Shown: in pieces, positions 36,281-46,005 of the stretch
Numbering within the stretch: the stretch's first letter is position 1
Layout: every line of letters begins with the position of its first letter
Assembly: GCA_044353855.1 (NCBI GenBank)
Contig: JBILBF010000005.1
Location: 41,929-105,928 of the forward strand
Source of the DNA: UKL13-3 sp044353855
Lineage (GTDB): Bacteria > Bacteroidota > Bacteroidia > UKL13-3
Direction: 5' to 3'
Length of the DNA stretch: 64,000 nt
The notes under the pieces: generated by a model
The model's input: only the letters and a program-made list of their open reading frames with translations
What the model was told of the DNA's origin: nothing
Databases searched by the model: none
Position numbers and translations under genes: made by a program

Positions 36281-37312
36281 ATGCAACCAGAACAACAACC
36301 AACAACCCATAACCAACACCCCACCAACTTTCTCATTGTAGGACAAGGATTGGCTGGCAGTTTATTGGCTTGGGAATTACACCAAAAAGGATTTTCTGTT
36401 GCAGTTGTAGATGAAGGATTACCCCATACTTCGAGCAAAATTGCAGCAGGCATGTTTAACCCCATTAACACCAAACGATTTACCGTTTCAGCAAGTGCCG
36501 AACAATCCATTACCGAAGCATTGCTGGTATACCAGTCTATAGAAAAAGAACTTCATATTGATATTATTCACCACCAAAACATATACAACGTATTTGGCAA
36601 TAACAAAGAGGTAAACGATTATTCAGCTAAGCTCGATCATCCATTTTTTAAACAATACACCAACGAAAATCCAATGCCTATAGCACATATTCAGCATCCT
36701 TTTGGAGCGTTTGAAGTAGGATTGAGTGGCTGGATAGATATACACACAATGCTTGCTTCCATTCGATATTTTATAGCATCCAAATATATTTTATTGGAGG
36801 AAGTATTTGATTATAAATTGCTCAAGCAAACTGTCCAAGGTTGGAAGTATAAACATATAGAAGCCGAACATATTGTATTTTGTGAAGGATTTAAAGGGAA
36901 CAACAATCCTTTTTTTACCGAACTACACATCATACCCTGTAAAGGGGATGTATTGGAATTTGAAGCACCGCTATTAACCTTAACTAAAGTAGTTAAAAAA
37001 GGAATATATATAGTGTCTATGGGTAACGGAAAATTTAAATGTGGATCTACGTATCAATGGGAAAATAGTGATGCAACGCCATTGGCTCAAGATAAAGAAG
37101 AACTCACCCAAAAAATTGCGGAAGTTATAACTGTTCCTTTTACGGTAACTGCTCATTATGCAGCTATACGCCCAACAACCAAAACCCGAGAAACTATTAT
37201 AACCAAACACGCCATATTTCCCAATATGTACGCCTTAAATGGATTGGGAACAAAGGGCGTGATTAATGGGGTGAAATGTGTGAAGGAATTTTTACATATA
37301 ATGATGAAGTAA
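36281..37312 (+). CDS. FAD-dependent oxidoreductase (DAO family, MnmC C-half-like)
   Basis: A 343-aa flavoprotein with an N-terminal Rossmann FAD site (LIVGQGLAGSLLAWELHQKG, near residues 16-35, then VAVVDEG) and a C-terminal block NGLGTKGVINGVKCVKEFL. It belongs to the D-amino-acid oxidase/glycine oxidase family. Lying just after mnmD, it may do the step that removes carboxymethyl from cmnm5U, the job of the MnmC oxidoreductase domain; that link is by context. The first 14 residues are Gln/Asn/His-rich low complexity before the fold starts, so the real start could be later. Confidence 0.78.
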   Translation: MQPEQQPTTHNQHPTNFLIVGQGLAGSLLAWELHQKGFSVAVVDEGLPHTSSKIAAGMFNPINTKRFTVSASAEQSITEALLVYQSIEKELHIDIIHHQNIYNVFGNNKEVNDYSAKLDHPFFKQYTNENPMPIAHIQHPFGAFEVGLSGWIDIHTMLASIRYFIASKYILLEEVFDYKLLKQTVQGWKYKHIEAEHIVFCEGFKGNNNPFFTELHIIPCKGDVLEFEAPLLTLTKVVKKGIYIVSMGNGKFKCGSTYQWENSDATPLAQDKEELTQKIAEVITVPFTVTAHYAAIRPTTKTRETIITKHAIFPNMYALNGLGTKGVINGVKCVKEFLHIMMK

Positions 37313-37375
37313 TAGGTAACCTGTGTAGGTTATTATTCCATATTTTAATCGACCTTTGATTTAAATACGAAATGC

Positions 37376-38371
37376 ATGGCAATTAACTGGCAAATAGAAA
37401 CACTCAGACTTGAATTAAAATACACGTGGAAACTATCGCGTAATGCAACCGATTTTAAACTCAATAACATCATTACCGTTGGTGATGGAAGGTATACAGG
37501 TAGAGGAGAAGTAGCCCCCAATATTCGCTACAACGAAACACCTGAAAGGATGTTGAGTGAGTATGAACGATTTGTTAAAGTTGCGCCCACAGAGCCTATT
37601 CACATTGAAGAACTAACGCTATTGTTGGATAGCTTAATATTGCCTAATGCTTTGCGGTTTGGTATTGAAAGTGCTTACATACATTTTAGGTGTGCGCAAA
37701 GTGGCGAAACGGTATGCGATTATTTAGGTGTGCAACACCCGCTTCAAGTTGCAACATCGTTTTCATTGCCCATTATGCCAGCTGATGAAATTGCCGGCTT
37801 TTACCGCACACATAACCTTGCTCGTTTTAACCGGCTAAAACTAAAAGTAAATGAAGAGTATGCTCACGATTTGTTGCAAGCATTATCTAAAGTGACTACT
37901 CAACCATTGATTATTGATGCCAATGAAGGGTGGAAAGATCCCGATAAGTTGTTGTCGTTTTTAAACGGGCTAAAAGCTTATAATATTGATGTGATAGAAC
38001 AGCCGATGCCTGCCGGAATGGATGCTGAATATGTATATGTAAAAAAACAATCTCCGTTTATATTAATAGCCGATGAAAGCGTGTGTGATTCTGCCAATTT
38101 TGAAACACTCCAACATCAATTTCATGGGGTAAATATGAAACTTATGAAAGCAGGTGGATACCTAAACGGATTGAGGCTTTTAAATGAAGCCGTAAAACAT
38201 CATATGCATACCATGGTGGGGTGTATGATTGAGACTTCTGTAGGTATTTCTTCAGCATTTAATTTGTGCGCAGGTGTAAATTTTGTGGATTTGGATGGAT
38301 TTATGATTGTCCAAAATGAGCCTTATCAGTTAGTTTCAGAATCCGAAGGCTTGCTTCGGGTTAAGGCTTAA
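37376..38371 (+). CDS. Dipeptide epimerase (L-Ala-D/L-Glu epimerase-like, enolase superfamily)
   Basis: A 331-aa enolase-superfamily enzyme. The catalytic KxK is in RLKLKVNEEY (about K155/K157), metal ligands are in IDANEGW, IEQPMP and IADESV, and the second catalytic Lys is in NMKLMKAGG (about 258). The C-terminal DLDGFMIVQNEPY is typical of dipeptide epimerases. Such enzymes interconvert L-Ala-D-Glu and L-Ala-L-Glu for murein peptide recycling. Specificity inside the family varies, so the exact dipeptide is uncertain. It follows the FAD gene by 63 bp. Confidence 0.88.
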   Translation: MAINWQIETLRLELKYTWKLSRNATDFKLNNIITVGDGRYTGRGEVAPNIRYNETPERMLSEYERFVKVAPTEPIHIEELTLLLDSLILPNALRFGIESAYIHFRCAQSGETVCDYLGVQHPLQVATSFSLPIMPADEIAGFYRTHNLARFNRLKLKVNEEYAHDLLQALSKVTTQPLIIDANEGWKDPDKLLSFLNGLKAYNIDVIEQPMPAGMDAEYVYVKKQSPFILIADESVCDSANFETLQHQFHGVNMKLMKAGGYLNGLRLLNEAVKHHMHTMVGCMIETSVGISSAFNLCAGVNFVDLDGFMIVQNEPYQLVSESEGLLRVKA

Positions 38372-38502
38372 TTTTTTGGCCCTTAGTTATCATTGTTAAA
38401 ACTCAATTTCCCACAAGTGTTCACAACTTTTTAAGACTTCTTAATAGTGTATTCATAACATTTGATAATCATTGAATTTTTAACAGACGATTAACTTATA
38501 TT

Positions 38503-39882
38503 ATGGCTCATAAAATCCCAGTAAAAACTGCAACCAAAACAAAAACTGCTTCAATCAAACCTGCTGAAAAAAAAATATTCGTACTGGATACTTCTGTTAT
38601 CTTATATGACCACCAAGCGGTTAAAAATTTTCAAGAGCATGATGTAGCTATTCCAATAACGGTACTTGAAGAGTTGGATAACTTTAAAAAAGGAAATGAT
38701 ACCATCAATTTTGAAGCAAGAGAGTTTATTCGTTTTTTAGATAAATTATCAGGTGAGTATACCCTAAGCGATTGGATTCCGATAAACGGTAGAGGAAGGG
38801 GAAAGTTTAAAGTAATTATGCACGAACGTAGCAGTGTAGATGCTGAACGTGTATTTGGTGAACGCAAAGCCGACCACCGAATACTTAATGGTGCACTTGC
38901 CATGCGCGATGAACATCCAGATAGAAAAGTGATAATGGTTACCAAGGATGTAAACCTCCGACTCAAAGCCAAATCATTGGATTTACTTGCCGAAGATTAT
39001 GAAACAGGTAAAATCAAAAATGTAGATTCACTACATACGGGAAATACGGTATTGGAAAATGTGAAACAAAGTGTAATTGATCGAATTTATGCCGAAGGGT
39101 TTATTTCTTACCAATTATTGTTTGACGAAAAACCACCAGCCAATAATTATTATGTGCTTAAAAATAACAAAGCAGCTGTGTTGTGTTTTTTTAACCCCAT
39201 TAACGAAAGTTTAGAACGAATAGATAAACGTAATGCATACGGTATTAAACCCCGTAATGCCGAGCAAACATTTGCCATGCATGCGGTATTAAATCCAAAT
39301 ATTTCGTTGGTTTCTATACAAGGCGTTGCTGGTACTGGTAAAACATTGCTTGCGTTAGCAGCAGCTATGGAACAAAAACAATTGTACCGTCAAATTTATT
39401 TGGCCCGTCCTATCATTCCTTTAAGCAATAAGGATATTGGTTTTTTACCCGGAGATATTAAATCTAAAATAAATCCTTATATGGAGCCTTTGTGGGATAA
39501 TCTTAAATTAATCCAAAATCAATGGAAAGAAACCGATAAGGAATACCAAAAAATTACAGATTTGGTTACCCAAGAAAAATTGATGGTTTCCCCTTTGGCA
39601 TATATCAGAGGAAGGAGTTTGTCGAATATTATTTTTATTGTGGATGAAGCACAAAATTTAACGCCACTTGAAGTAAAAACAATTATTACCAGGGCAGGAG
39701 AAGGAACCAAAATTGTATTCACAGGGGATATTTTCCAAATTGATACGCCTTACCTCGATTCTCAATCCAATGGACTTTCCTATTTAATTGACAGGGTTAA
39801 GGATAATCCAATGTATGCTCATATTACCCTCGAAAAAGGAGAACGCAGTGAATTGGCTAATTTAGCCAATACGTTATTGTAA
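38503..39882 (+). CDS. PhoH-like ATPase with N-terminal PIN domain
   Basis: A 459-aa fusion: a PIN nuclease-like domain (about 24-150; FVLDTSVILYDHQAV, ITVLEELDNFKKG, DHRILNGALAM, VTKDVNLRLKAK) followed by a PhoH P-loop ATPase (about 250-459; Walker A GVAGTGKTLLAL near 274-285, Walker B FIVDEAQNLTPLE). These proteins act in RNA metabolism, probably as RNA helicase plus nuclease; the biological role is poorly known. The acidic residues expected for a PIN site are present (D in LDTS, E in VLEEL, D in TKDVN). A terminator follows directly. Confidence 0.92.
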   Translation: MAHKIPVKTATKTKTASIKPAEKKIFVLDTSVILYDHQAVKNFQEHDVAIPITVLEELDNFKKGNDTINFEAREFIRFLDKLSGEYTLSDWIPINGRGRGKFKVIMHERSSVDAERVFGERKADHRILNGALAMRDEHPDRKVIMVTKDVNLRLKAKSLDLLAEDYETGKIKNVDSLHTGNTVLENVKQSVIDRIYAEGFISYQLLFDEKPPANNYYVLKNNKAAVLCFFNPINESLERIDKRNAYGIKPRNAEQTFAMHAVLNPNISLVSIQGVAGTGKTLLALAAAMEQKQLYRQIYLARPIIPLSNKDIGFLPGDIKSKINPYMEPLWDNLKLIQNQWKETDKEYQKITDLVTQEKLMVSPLAYIRGRSLSNIIFIVDEAQNLTPLEVKTIITRAGEGTKIVFTGDIFQIDTPYLDSQSNGLSYLIDRVKDNPMYAHITLEKGERSELANLANTLL

Positions 39883-39903
39883 ATAGGTATTGTATAGGTT
39901 ATT

Positions 39904-39930
39904 AAAGCGTCTACTCTGACGCTTTTTTTT
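39904..39930 (+). terminator. Terminator after the PIN-PhoH gene
   Basis: AAAGCGTC (39904-39911) pairs with GACGCTTT (39918-39925), with a 6-base loop and a run of T after it. It lies 21 bp past the stop. Confidence 0.85.
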
Positions 39931-40021
39931 TACCTTTTATTTTGGATTAGGTAAGCAAAAACAACTTTTTTCAGGTATTTTCACCATCTTAACCAACTAT
40001 CTATATTCCGTTCACGTAATT

Positions 40022-41407
40022 ATGAATACGTTATCAATGCCCATTCAACATACTAACAGTTTGCTCCAAAAAATAGCTTTTGCATTGTTTGTTATCATGA
40101 TAAACAATCAATGCTATTCTCAATGTAAAGCTGATTTTGACTGGAGTATTGATTCGTTAGCTGGAAAAGTACAGCTTTTAAACACCTCGAATGTGCCCGA
40201 TACCAACGTAGCTATAACCTACAGTTGGTATGCACCTTCGAACAACGTTCTTTCTAATATTGAAAATCCTTTCATAAGTCTGCCAGTAGGTTCGGATAGT
40301 GTTTGCCTCAAGATTGAAACAGTTGGGTGCACCGATTCAGTGTGTTATTTAGTTACAATTCCTCCTGTTTTTTGCAGTGCTCAGTATAGTTATACCGTTA
40401 ATGATACAATTGGAAGCGTGAGTTTTACCAACCAATCTATTGGAAATTCATTGTTGTATTTATGGAGCTTTGGCGATGCAATCACATCAACCGATATTAA
40501 TCCCACCCACCAATACAATAGCAATGGCTGGTATTATGTTTGTTTAAATATTTCAACTCCCGATTCCAGTTGTTTAAACTCTCAATGTACTTTTGTGCGC
40601 ATCAATAAAAGTAGCCCTACACCGTGTGTTGCTACTTTTGATTATAGCTATGATGCCAACAATTCCCGATTGGTTCATTTTTTAAATACAACTAATGGAA
40701 ATCCAGATATTACTTCAATTTGGATATTTGAGAGTGATGAAATTTCTGCTGTATCCAATCCTTCTCATTTATTTGATACAACGGGTATGTATAAGGTGTG
40801 TTTATTGGTGAGTGGTACCAATTGTGCCGATAGTATTTGTCAGCTAATTGAAATCATTGATATTTTACCTAGTTGCCAAGCAAAATTTACGTACCAGTTG
40901 TTTCCTGATTCAATGAATCAAACCAAGCGTATTGCCGTATTTACCAATATTTCTGAAGTAGATAAACCCGCAACATATGTATGGTCATTTGATGATAGTA
41001 CTTCATCTACGGAGGTTTCTCCAATTCATTATTTTAACACAAACGGATTGTATAAAGTATGCCTCACCACTCAAATTGGAGCATTATGCCAAGATAGCAG
41101 TTGTACTTATTTGGAAATTAAACCAGATACAGCTACTACAGTTATTGAAACCAATAAAGTAACAATACTCAAAAAATACCCCGTACCTTTTGATAGTGAA
41201 TTGACTATTGAATGTTTTAGTCCAACAAGCAATACACTCACAATTAGTATTTATAATGCAGTTGGTCAATTACGTTCTGTGGAAGCAATAAAAGTAATAC
41301 GAGGGATGAATAAGATTATAATGAATACCCATATGCTCGAAAAAGGATTGTATTTATTTCAACTGCAAAGTGCAAATTCAATACAGCTAGTAAAAATGAT
41401 TAAATAG
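40022..41407 (+). CDS. T9SS-secreted protein with PKD-like domains
   Basis: A 461-aa exported protein: hydrophobic N-terminal signal (residues about 14-33), then four Cys-containing PKD-like beta-sandwich repeats (marked by YLWSFGDAITSTDINPTHQY, SIWIFESDEISAVSNPSH, YVWSFDDSTSSTEVSPIHYF and matching CLTT/VCLNI strands), and a C-terminal type A sorting domain (LKKYPVPFDSELTIECF ... KGLYLFQLQSANSIQLVKMI). Likely a cell-surface adhesin or structural protein delivered by T9SS. It lies just upstream of a sigma-factor operon whose third gene also has PKD-like WDFGD repeats, which suggests a link. Confidence 0.85.
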   Translation: MNTLSMPIQHTNSLLQKIAFALFVIMINNQCYSQCKADFDWSIDSLAGKVQLLNTSNVPDTNVAITYSWYAPSNNVLSNIENPFISLPVGSDSVCLKIETVGCTDSVCYLVTIPPVFCSAQYSYTVNDTIGSVSFTNQSIGNSLLYLWSFGDAITSTDINPTHQYNSNGWYYVCLNISTPDSSCLNSQCTFVRINKSSPTPCVATFDYSYDANNSRLVHFLNTTNGNPDITSIWIFESDEISAVSNPSHLFDTTGMYKVCLLVSGTNCADSICQLIEIIDILPSCQAKFTYQLFPDSMNQTKRIAVFTNISEVDKPATYVWSFDDSTSSTEVSPIHYFNTNGLYKVCLTTQIGALCQDSSCTYLEIKPDTATTVIETNKVTILKKYPVPFDSELTIECFSPTSNTLTISIYNAVGQLRSVEAIKVIRGMNKIIMNTHMLEKGLYLFQLQSANSIQLVKMIK

Positions 41408-41448
41408 TATTAGGATAGTAATAGGCTAATAACTATTTTAGAATGTGA

Positions 41449-42018
41449 ATGAAAGACCTAGATTTAGATATACTCAAAGCGTGCATCAAAAAGGATACAA
41501 GAGCAGAAAATGCATTGTATAATTTTTGTTTTCAAACGCTGATGTCTATTTCATACAGGTATACCCGAAATGAGAATGATGCTGCAGACTTAGTGAACAA
41601 AGGATTTTTAAAAATATTAAATAACCTTGAAAAATATGATGCCAAACAACCTTTTGATAAATGGATTGTAACCATCATGATTAATACAACAATTGATGAA
41701 TTTAGGTCAACTAAAACCTATAAAACATTGATGCAACACACGGATATTTTTCCAGTGGGACACCAATCATCAATAGATATGAATGAAGCAGAGGCAAAAT
41801 TGAATGCTGAAGATATTCATCGGTGTATTCAAAAATTACCTGATGGAAGTAAAATGGTATTAAACATGTATGTATTTGAAGGATATACGCATAAAGAAAT
41901 AGGAAAAGAGTTGGGAATATCTGAAGGAACCTCAAAATGGCACCTTTCAAATGCCCGAAGCTTGTTAAAACAAATTATAAAAAAGTCAATGTCATCAGTT
42001 AAAATATACGCATTATGA
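41449..42018 (+). CDS. ECF-type RNA polymerase sigma factor
   Basis: A 189-aa sigma-70 family ECF factor. Region 2: ALYNFCFQTLMSISYRYTRN and DAADLVNKGFLKILNNLEKY, with KWIVTIMINTTIDEFR; region 4: LPDGSKMVLNMYVFEGYTHK and ELGISEGTSKWHLSNARSLL (helix-turn-helix). It directs polymerase to a specific set of promoters. Its stop overlaps the next start by 4 bp (ATGA), so the next gene, a membrane protein with a beta-barrel domain, is translationally coupled and is the likely anti-sigma partner. Target genes are unknown. Confidence 0.93.
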   Translation: MKDLDLDILKACIKKDTRAENALYNFCFQTLMSISYRYTRNENDAADLVNKGFLKILNNLEKYDAKQPFDKWIVTIMINTTIDEFRSTKTYKTLMQHTDIFPVGHQSSIDMNEAEAKLNAEDIHRCIQKLPDGSKMVLNMYVFEGYTHKEIGKELGISEGTSKWHLSNARSLLKQIIKKSMSSVKIYAL

Positions 42019-43211
42019 ACAATAATGATGAACAATTAGATCAATTGCTGCGGTTGCGGTTTTCACAAAAAAAGTTTGTGCAAAAAGAGCAATACTGGCA
42101 AAAAGCCCAACAGCTTATTGCTGCCGATAGGGCAACTAACAGCAAAGAGTATGTTTCTGCTATTTTCTCTACTGTAGTATGTATTGGGCTTTCGGTTGGT
42201 ATGTTATGGAATTCGGGTATTACCAAAGCCATTGCCAAACAAGAAGCTTTACCTTCAACTCAGAGTATTTTAGTTGCAGATAATAGTGCAGCACAACCCA
42301 TTTCAACTGATGCTTCAATGCAATCTACCGCTATTGCTGGCAACAACGAAACGACTACTACCCAAAATTCCTTAAACAACCAACAAACTAAAGGTGTGGC
42401 ATCACCTACAACTAAAGATAAAAGAGGCAAAAACAAACCCAATAACAAACAAACACATACAAGAAATATACATAATAATACCCAATACAGAGCATCACAA
42501 AATATTGTAATAACCAAGCCTAGTATTGAAATGCAGCAATTAGGAGCAACGTCAACAATGACTTACTTCCCTGTAAATGGAGTTGGTCCAATGGGTAAGA
42601 AAAACCTTTACCTTGAAACCATTGAACGAGCACACAAAAACTATGTTGCAATAGAAGCTGGTGTCAATGCATTCAATATTGGTTCCAAAATAGTAGATGC
42701 CGTTAATGGTCATGTTGGAATGAGATACTATCATTTTATTGCTCCCAAATGGGGATTGAGTGCAGGTTTAAGCTATTCTCAAATCCATCAAAATTTGGCT
42801 GCCCGCAAATATGATGATGTAAATTTTAGTTTTGGACTTGAAAATAACCAAACAGTTATTGTTACCAAACATATTAGTTATGTTGAAATTCCTGTTAATA
42901 TTCACTATAACGTAGTTAAAAATCATTATGTAAATGCAGGTGTTACTTTTGCATATGCTATACAAGCCAGTAGTGATGTAACAAACGCTGATCAAGACAA
43001 ATCACAAACAGAATACGGCTATTTAAACGCACTAAACCGCAAAGATATTCAACTCAGTATTGGTTATTCATACATGGCTGGTAAAAAATGGATAGTAACA
43101 TCTGCTTATCAATATGGTTTAATGGATATTTCAACTAACGCTCAATTTAAATCCAACTCAATTGATAGGAATTCAGGAATTAGAATTACCTTAGGATATA
43201 AACTATTCTAA
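42015..43211 (+). CDS. Putative sigma-regulating protein with one inner-membrane segment and C-terminal outer-membrane beta-barrel domain
   Basis: A 398-aa protein with an unusual layout. Residues 1-45 are polar and likely cytosolic (LDQLLRLRFSQKKFVQKEQ). One membrane segment follows (about 47-65, VSAIFSTVVCIGLSVGMLW). Residues about 70-190 are a low-complexity linker rich in Thr, Gln, Asn, Lys and Ser. Residues about 198-398 look like an OMP_b-brl-type 8-strand barrel (YVAIEAGVNAFNIGS, HFIAPKWGLSAGLSYSQI, end GIRITLGYKLF). It overlaps the sigma gene by 4 bp. I infer that the N terminus binds the sigma factor while the barrel sits in the outer membrane; neither is proven. Confidence 0.75.
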   Translation: MNNNDEQLDQLLRLRFSQKKFVQKEQYWQKAQQLIAADRATNSKEYVSAIFSTVVCIGLSVGMLWNSGITKAIAKQEALPSTQSILVADNSAAQPISTDASMQSTAIAGNNETTTTQNSLNNQQTKGVASPTTKDKRGKNKPNNKQTHTRNIHNNTQYRASQNIVITKPSIEMQQLGATSTMTYFPVNGVGPMGKKNLYLETIERAHKNYVAIEAGVNAFNIGSKIVDAVNGHVGMRYYHFIAPKWGLSAGLSYSQIHQNLAARKYDDVNFSFGLENNQTVIVTKHISYVEIPVNIHYNVVKNHYVNAGVTFAYAIQASSDVTNADQDKSQTEYGYLNALNRKDIQLSIGYSYMAGKKWIVTSAYQYGLMDISTNAQFKSNSIDRNSGIRITLGYKLF

Positions 43212-43214
43212 ACA

Positions 43215-44315
43215 ATGCAAAAAGGCATTCTATTTGTTGCCATTCTATATCTTATACAGTTAGGTTCTTGCAAGCCTAAAGACGAGCCTCAAGAACAAAT
43301 AGGGATACCCGTTTTTAGCATGAATGGGTTTGCAAATGATGCAGCTATATCTATTGTTGCAGGTGTTGATGGTTATTTTATGAATACAGATTTTAACCAA
43401 ACACCCAATGGAGTATTTACTTTTAATGGAAAATTAAGCCAACAATCTTGCACAAGTTGCCGTCCAGAGTTAGCTATTAGTTTTACAAATTATACTGTAC
43501 AAACACCCTTTAATATTGATTCTTCTTTACTTGTTAAAGCATACCCTTTTTACAACCAACAACAACCTGTTTTAAGATATTATGAATTACAATGCACCGC
43601 TTTACCATTCGGAATTGGAGTGCCAATCATAGGATGGGATTTTGGTAATGCTAAATTTTCGAGTGATCAAAATGTAACAACTACGTTTAAACAAGACGGT
43701 ATTTACTCGATTAATTGTAGTGCAGTTTTTCCCAATGGTTGCTTTTCTATACTCACTCAACCCGTTTATTTAACTCCCACACGTGTTGGTAAACAAACAG
43801 ATTTCACGATAAACTATATCGATTCGCAAACACTCTTGTTTAATAGTATTCCTGTAAATAAAAATGCAATTGTTACTTGGGATTTTGGAGATTCAAAAGT
43901 AGGTGAGGGGAGTATTGTTCCTCACTCATACAATTCCAAAGGTATGTATAAAGTGTGTATGACTTATATAAACGGACAAGACACAATGCAATTTTGTAAA
44001 AATGTGAACACGTTAAATGTTACGAGTTGTAAATCAAATTTTAATTTTTCAAGCAAACTTATTATAGATTCTTTTCAGTTTTCAACAGTTAACATAGAAT
44101 GGAAAGATGAAACAGGAAAACAATTTTCAAGCGGACTAGTTGACCAGCCTTCAGAAAGCAAGTTTCAAGTGTTACAAGTCAGTCCTTTTCTATTGAATGA
44201 AAAAGGGCAAAAAACAAAGCAACTTTCAATACAGTTTACGTGTTTAGTTTCTGATGGAAATCAAATAATTGAACTCAAAAATATGAAAGGTGTAATTGCA
44301 ATTGCTTACCCCTAA
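43215..44315 (+). CDS. Lipoprotein with PKD-like domains, sigma operon
   Basis: A 366-aa predicted lipoprotein: the lipobox is LGSC with C19, so the mature protein is lipid-anchored, probably in the outer membrane. The body has PKD-like repeats (GWDFGNAKFSSDQN followed by FKQDGIYSINC; TWDFGDSKVGEGS followed by YNSKGMYKVCM) and paired cysteines (CTSCRPE). There is no T9SS sorting domain. It starts 3 bp after the barrel protein and is the last gene of the sigma operon, so it may be the surface-exposed sensor or ligand binder of that system. It ends 1 bp before the convergent bshC gene. Confidence 0.75.
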   Translation: MQKGILFVAILYLIQLGSCKPKDEPQEQIGIPVFSMNGFANDAAISIVAGVDGYFMNTDFNQTPNGVFTFNGKLSQQSCTSCRPELAISFTNYTVQTPFNIDSSLLVKAYPFYNQQQPVLRYYELQCTALPFGIGVPIIGWDFGNAKFSSDQNVTTTFKQDGIYSINCSAVFPNGCFSILTQPVYLTPTRVGKQTDFTINYIDSQTLLFNSIPVNKNAIVTWDFGDSKVGEGSIVPHSYNSKGMYKVCMTYINGQDTMQFCKNVNTLNVTSCKSNFNFSSKLIIDSFQFSTVNIEWKDETGKQFSSGLVDQPSESKFQVLQVSPFLLNEKGQKTKQLSIQFTCLVSDGNQIIELKNMKGVIAIAYP

Positions 44316-44316
44316 G

Positions 44317-45906
44317 TTAATCCCAAAAAACCACATCCATTGTATGCGATAAGGGTAAAATCTGCTTCTTTAAAAGTGCAATACTTTCTTTGTAGTAATT
44401 ACCTGTGTATTGTACTAATGTGTCATGCCTTTCTTGAGGTTCGTTATTCGGAAAAAGCTGGTGTTTTATAGCTAATAATAATTGGATATCAGCCTCGCTT
44501 TTTTCTTTTTTGCTTTTAACAATTTCTTTTTTTAGGGTAATCAATTGTTGAGTGGCAGCCAATTTCCACCCAATTAATTGGGCTGCAATTTTGTTGTCAA
44601 AGGGCATTAATTTATCAATAGCAGCTTGTATGGTTTGTTCAATTAATATTGCTTCTTCATCAATGATTAAAGGATGTTCGGCTTGTATAAACTGCTTAAC
44701 CAATTCATTTTCTGCTATAAATAATTGTTCAATGGTAATACTTCGTTTGTCTAATTTATGCAATATGGATTTGGGCAATAACAACATAGAATTGCGCAAT
44801 ACAATCATCGGAAATGGAATCGAATGTGTAGCAAAAACACCTTTCAACTGAAGCCAATAAGCAATCTCTCCTGGTCCGCCTATATATGCTAAGTTAGGTA
44901 AAATAGTTTCTTGGTAAACAGGTCGCAAGACAACATTTGGGCTAAATCGTTCGGGGTAATTACGTATCTCGGCTTCAATTTCAGTTTCGCTAAACACAAG
45001 GGAAGTATTGTTTACCTCAAACCCCATTTTAGTTTTTTTAATGAGGTTTCTTCCTTCAGCGTTTAAATAAAAAAAGTTGATTTCTCTTCCTGTAATTTGA
45101 AGTTTATAGTTTTTACCTAGTTTACCATTTGTATCAATTAACGCATTAAAACTACTGTTTTTTAACACATCGTCAAGCATTACTTGTGTCAATTCCTTTT
45201 TTAACAATGGGGTATTTGGTTCCACTATAACCAATCCATCATCAGCAAATAAGGCGTGTACAATTTTGCGCGTTGCCTGACTTAAAGTATCACTTTCTGA
45301 ATAGGCTTTTTCAAACAATTCAATAAGAGCATTGCTTTCACCAAGTTCAGCTTTCAATTTATCGAGTGCATCCTTAACTGTATTTGTTGAGAGCACTCCC
45401 ACCGGTTGGTTGTTAGAGTTTAAATCCCATTCAATTTTTTTTTTGTTAATAAATACATGGTTTATTTCAGCAAAATCATGGTCTTCACTTGCCATCCAAA
45501 AGATGGGCACAAAATGTTTTGTTGGATATTTTAGATTGAGTTCCTCAGCTAATCGTATTGTTGAAAGTATTTTGTAAATAAAAAACAATGGACCTGTACA
45601 TAATGCTAATTGATGACCTGTAGTAACGGTAAAGGTGTTTGTTTCTTTGAGGGATTCTATATTAGCAAATACAGATTTTGCATGTTTTTTGTCAATGCCA
45701 ATTTCGTCATATTGTTGAAGCAAACTACCCACCAAAACAGTTCTTTTTTCTTGGTTAAAATCACTATTGGCTATTACCTCATCAAAAGAGCTCATTGTTG
45801 GAGTGTATTGGTAAAAGGGTTTAAGCTCCTCTTTTTGATGAACATAATCCAATACCAACTTTGAATACAGATGGGTTTCAGCTAATGGGATGTTTTTATA
45901 TACCAA
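44317..45906 (-). CDS. bshC: Bacillithiol biosynthesis cysteine-adding enzyme BshC
   Basis: A 529-aa protein with the BshC pattern: TGHQLALCTGPLFFIYKI, FVPIFWMASEDHDFAEINHV, RPVYQETILPNLAYIGGPGE and a coiled-coil-prone C-terminal half. BshC joins cysteine to glucosaminyl-malate in the last step of bacillithiol synthesis (cytosolic low-molecular-weight thiol). BshA and BshB genes are not in this window. No ATG is in frame near the start; the TTG at 45906 gives the start LVYKNIPLAETHLYSKLVLDY, which fits the family. Length matches the family (about 530). Confidence 0.93.
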   Translation of the reverse strand: MVYKNIPLAETHLYSKLVLDYVHQKEELKPFYQYTPTMSSFDEVIANSDFNQEKRTVLVGSLLQQYDEIGIDKKHAKSVFANIESLKETNTFTVTTGHQLALCTGPLFFIYKILSTIRLAEELNLKYPTKHFVPIFWMASEDHDFAEINHVFINKKKIEWDLNSNNQPVGVLSTNTVKDALDKLKAELGESNALIELFEKAYSESDTLSQATRKIVHALFADDGLVIVEPNTPLLKKELTQVMLDDVLKNSSFNALIDTNGKLGKNYKLQITGREINFFYLNAEGRNLIKKTKMGFEVNNTSLVFSETEIEAEIRNYPERFSPNVVLRPVYQETILPNLAYIGGPGEIAYWLQLKGVFATHSIPFPMIVLRNSMLLLPKSILHKLDKRSITIEQLFIAENELVKQFIQAEHPLIIDEEAILIEQTIQAAIDKLMPFDNKIAAQLIGWKLAATQQLITLKKEIVKSKKEKSEADIQLLLAIKHQLFPNNEPQERHDTLVQYTGNYYKESIALLKKQILPLSHTMDVVFWD

Positions 45907-46005
45907 AGTAGTTAGTTGTTTTTCGGTTATTCAAATTTGGGTTATTGGGTTGACTTTTCATTCGATATTGAAGAAGTATGTAACGCAATAAAGTATAAAC
46001 GATAG

